Below are positions 62,894 through 64,000 of a DNA stretch of 64,000 nt, in pieces. Source of the stretch: Micromonospora endolithica (GTDB lineage: Bacteria; Actinomycetota; Actinomycetes; Mycobacteriales; Micromonosporaceae); NCBI RefSeq assembly GCF_003626595.1, contig NZ_RBAK01000001.1, positions 434,001-498,000 on the forward strand. The letters run 5' to 3'. Positions within the stretch are counted from its first letter, which is position 1. Every line of letters starts with the position of its first letter. The notes under the pieces are model-generated. The model ran no database searches, was not told the DNA's origin, and worked only from the letters and a program-made list of their open reading frames with translations. Made by a program: the position numbers and the translations under genes.

Positions 62894-62961
62894 CCCAAGT
62901 CCTCCCGTTCGTGCCGCCGTCCCAGCGGATCTTGTCGGACCAGGCTGGCACAGTACGCGCC

Positions 62962-63336
62962 ATGACGGGCGCTGAAGACACCGTATTGGCGTACTGGGCG
63001 GCGTGCGAGGCGCGGGAGTGGGAACGCCTCGGCACGTTGCTCGCCGAGGACGTGGTCTACCACCTGCCGCAGACCCGGGAGCGGATCACCGGCCGCGCCG
63101 CGTTCCTGCGGTTCAACCGGGACTACCCGGACGGCTGGCACCTGCGGGTGACCCGCGCGGTGGGTGCGGGTTCGCGGGCGGCCACCTGGATCACCTGCGA
63201 CTACGCGGGGTCGTCACTGGCGGCCACGAGCTTCTTCGATCTCGACGAGGCGGGGCTGATCGCGACCGTCACCGAGTTCTGGCCGGAGCCCTACGAGCCG
63301 CCGCCGGGACGTGCGCACCTGACCGAGCGCTACTGA
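62962..63336 (+). CDS. NTF2-like / SnoaL-fold protein
   Basis: A 124-residue protein: TGAEDTVLAYWAACEAREWE, LGTLLAEDVVYHLPQTRERI, TGRAAFLRFNRDYPDGWHLR, then ATSFFDLDEAGLIATVTEFW. This is the nuclear transport factor 2 family. Unlike the broken SnoaL gene at 8393 it is intact. Members are enzymes or binding proteins of varied kinds; no substrate is predictable. ATG 62962 is preferred to the longer frame from 62911. Confidence 0.88.
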   Translation: MTGAEDTVLAYWAACEAREWERLGTLLAEDVVYHLPQTRERITGRAAFLRFNRDYPDGWHLRVTRAVGAGSRAATWITCDYAGSSLAATSFFDLDEAGLIATVTEFWPEPYEPPPGRAHLTERY

Positions 63337-63354
63337 CGCATCGAGCACCACCTA

Positions 63355-63390
63355 TTGCGCCGTTCGCCGGAACGTGGTGGGATGGCGCAA
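63355..63390 (+). terminator. Weak inverted repeat after NTF2-like gene
   Basis: TTGCGCC (63355) with GGCGCAA (63384) and inside it GTTC-GCCG-GAAC (63362-63373). A stem of seven plus four pairs with unpaired spacers; a possible terminator. Confidence 0.4.
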
Positions 63391-63598
63391 GCCGGGCGGT
63401 GCGGGGGGCTGCCGCGCCGCCGGTGCCGGGTTCCACCGTGAGGGCAGCGGTCCGCGAGGCGGACCATCCACGGCGTACGCCCGTGTCCGGGGCCGCGTGC
63501 CGTGAACGTCGTAACCGCCCGTCGCCGCGGGACGGCCACCGAGCCGACCGTGCGCGCGAGTCGCGGGGTGATGTCGTCCCCGCGAGTCAGGAGAACCC

Positions 63599-64000
63599 GT
63601 GTCCCACCGTTCCCGTACGGCCGCGCTGCTCACCGCGGCCGCGACCCTGCTCGTGGGTGCCGTGGCGCTCACCAGCAGCCCTGATCCGGCCGCCGCGCAC
63701 GGCGCCGCCATGACCCCTGGCAGCCGCACCTTCCTGTGCTGGAAGGACGGCCTCACCGGCACCGGCGAGATCCGGCCGAACAACCCCGCCTGCTCCGCCG
63801 CCGTGGCCCAGAGCGGCGCGAACTCGCTCTACAACTGGTTCAGCGTGCTGCGCTCGGACGCCGGCGGTCGCACCACCGGCTTCATTCCGGACGGCAAGCT
63901 GTGCAGCGGCGGCAACCCCGGCTTCAGTGGGTACGACGCGGCGCGCACCGATTGGCCGCTGACGCACCTGACCGCCGGGGCGCGGCTGGACTTCAAGTAC
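63599..64000 (+). CDS. AA10 lytic polysaccharide monooxygenase, 3' end outside window
   Basis: 134 codons are visible. GTG 63599 has AGGAGA upstream at 63589-63594. A signal peptide (RTAALLTAAATLLVGAVALT) ends at PAAA, and the mature protein begins HGAAMTPGSRTFLC, where the N-terminal His would form the copper histidine brace with a second His further on. The following CWKDGLTGTGEIRPNNPAC and YNWFSVLRSDAGG are typical of AA10 enzymes that oxidise chitin or cellulose. The body continues beyond the edge, so any C-terminal binding module is unknown. It complements the xylanase and the chitobiose importers in the same window. Confidence 0.93.
   Translation, partial: MSHRSRTAALLTAAATLLVGAVALTSSPDPAAAHGAAMTPGSRTFLCWKDGLTGTGEIRPNNPACSAAVAQSGANSLYNWFSVLRSDAGGRTTGFIPDGKLCSGGNPGFSGYDAARTDWPLTHLTAGARLDFKY

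Overview
The window reads as chromosomal DNA of a high-GC actinomycete, most likely Micromonospora or a close relative in the Micromonosporaceae. The evidence is the GC-rich third codon positions, frequent GTG starts, strong GGAGGTGA ribosome sites beside leaderless-looking starts, and the gene content: a fabG-inhA-ferrochelatase cluster, DUF3097, NgcEFG-type amino-sugar importers, a MurD2/MurL pair, and secreted xylanase and LPMO. Dispersed GGGCCC palindromes also fit my memory of that group. No rRNA, tRNA or CRISPR array was seen.

Layout. (1) 1 to about 7.56 kb is the right end of an integrative element. A large serine recombinase lies beside the junction and the insertion has cut the 3' end off a SigE-family sigma gene. 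Its cargo is two large unrecognised genes of visibly lower GC: a 1085-residue helical protein with a HEPN-like motif, and an edge-truncated protein with two C-terminal membrane helices. Between them lies a broken fragment that may come from an effector-associated domain. This is the best candidate for an undescribed conflict or defence locus. (2) 8-11.5 kb holds a frameshifted SnoaL-like gene, a family A DNA polymerase-like gene, and a VOC/DoxX pair. (3) 11.6-22.7 kb is an amino-sugar region: two NgcEFG-like ABC importers without their own ATPase, a SIS-domain isomerase, an RpiR regulator and a BadF-type GlcNAc kinase, with a translationally coupled pair of Imm5-like proteins between the importers. 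(4) 22.8-34 kb holds an acyltransferase, an aminotransferase/semialdehyde dehydrogenase pair, an unknown gene, a RING-finger plus TerD-like protein, and divergent murD2 and murL, the alternative route that puts D-glutamate into peptidoglycan. (5) 34-41 kb holds a TetR-controlled DrrAB-type exporter, a PucR regulator, a TrmH-like methyltransferase and a secreted GH10-CBM2 xylanase. (6) 41-53 kb holds a bifunctional penicillin-binding protein, an intergenic array of repeats, an SPFH/NfeD pair, a class C serine hydrolase, DUF3097, a NagD-like phosphatase, ferrochelatase, InhA and FabG. (7) 53-64 kb holds a possible leader peptide with alternative hairpins ahead of a 28-residue membrane protein, the MoxR-DUF58-VWA operon, PH-domain proteins, a PAP2-type enzyme, a thioesterase/MBL pair, a PfkB kinase, an NTF2-like protein and the start of an AA10 LPMO.

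How the parts fit. Secreted xylanase and LPMO attack polysaccharide outside the cell, the Ngc-type importers and sugar kinases take up and phosphorylate the products, and MurD2/MurL and the penicillin-binding protein build the wall. Three classes of palindromic intergenic repeat and a 20-bp tandem array punctuate the chromosome and often sit where terminators are expected.
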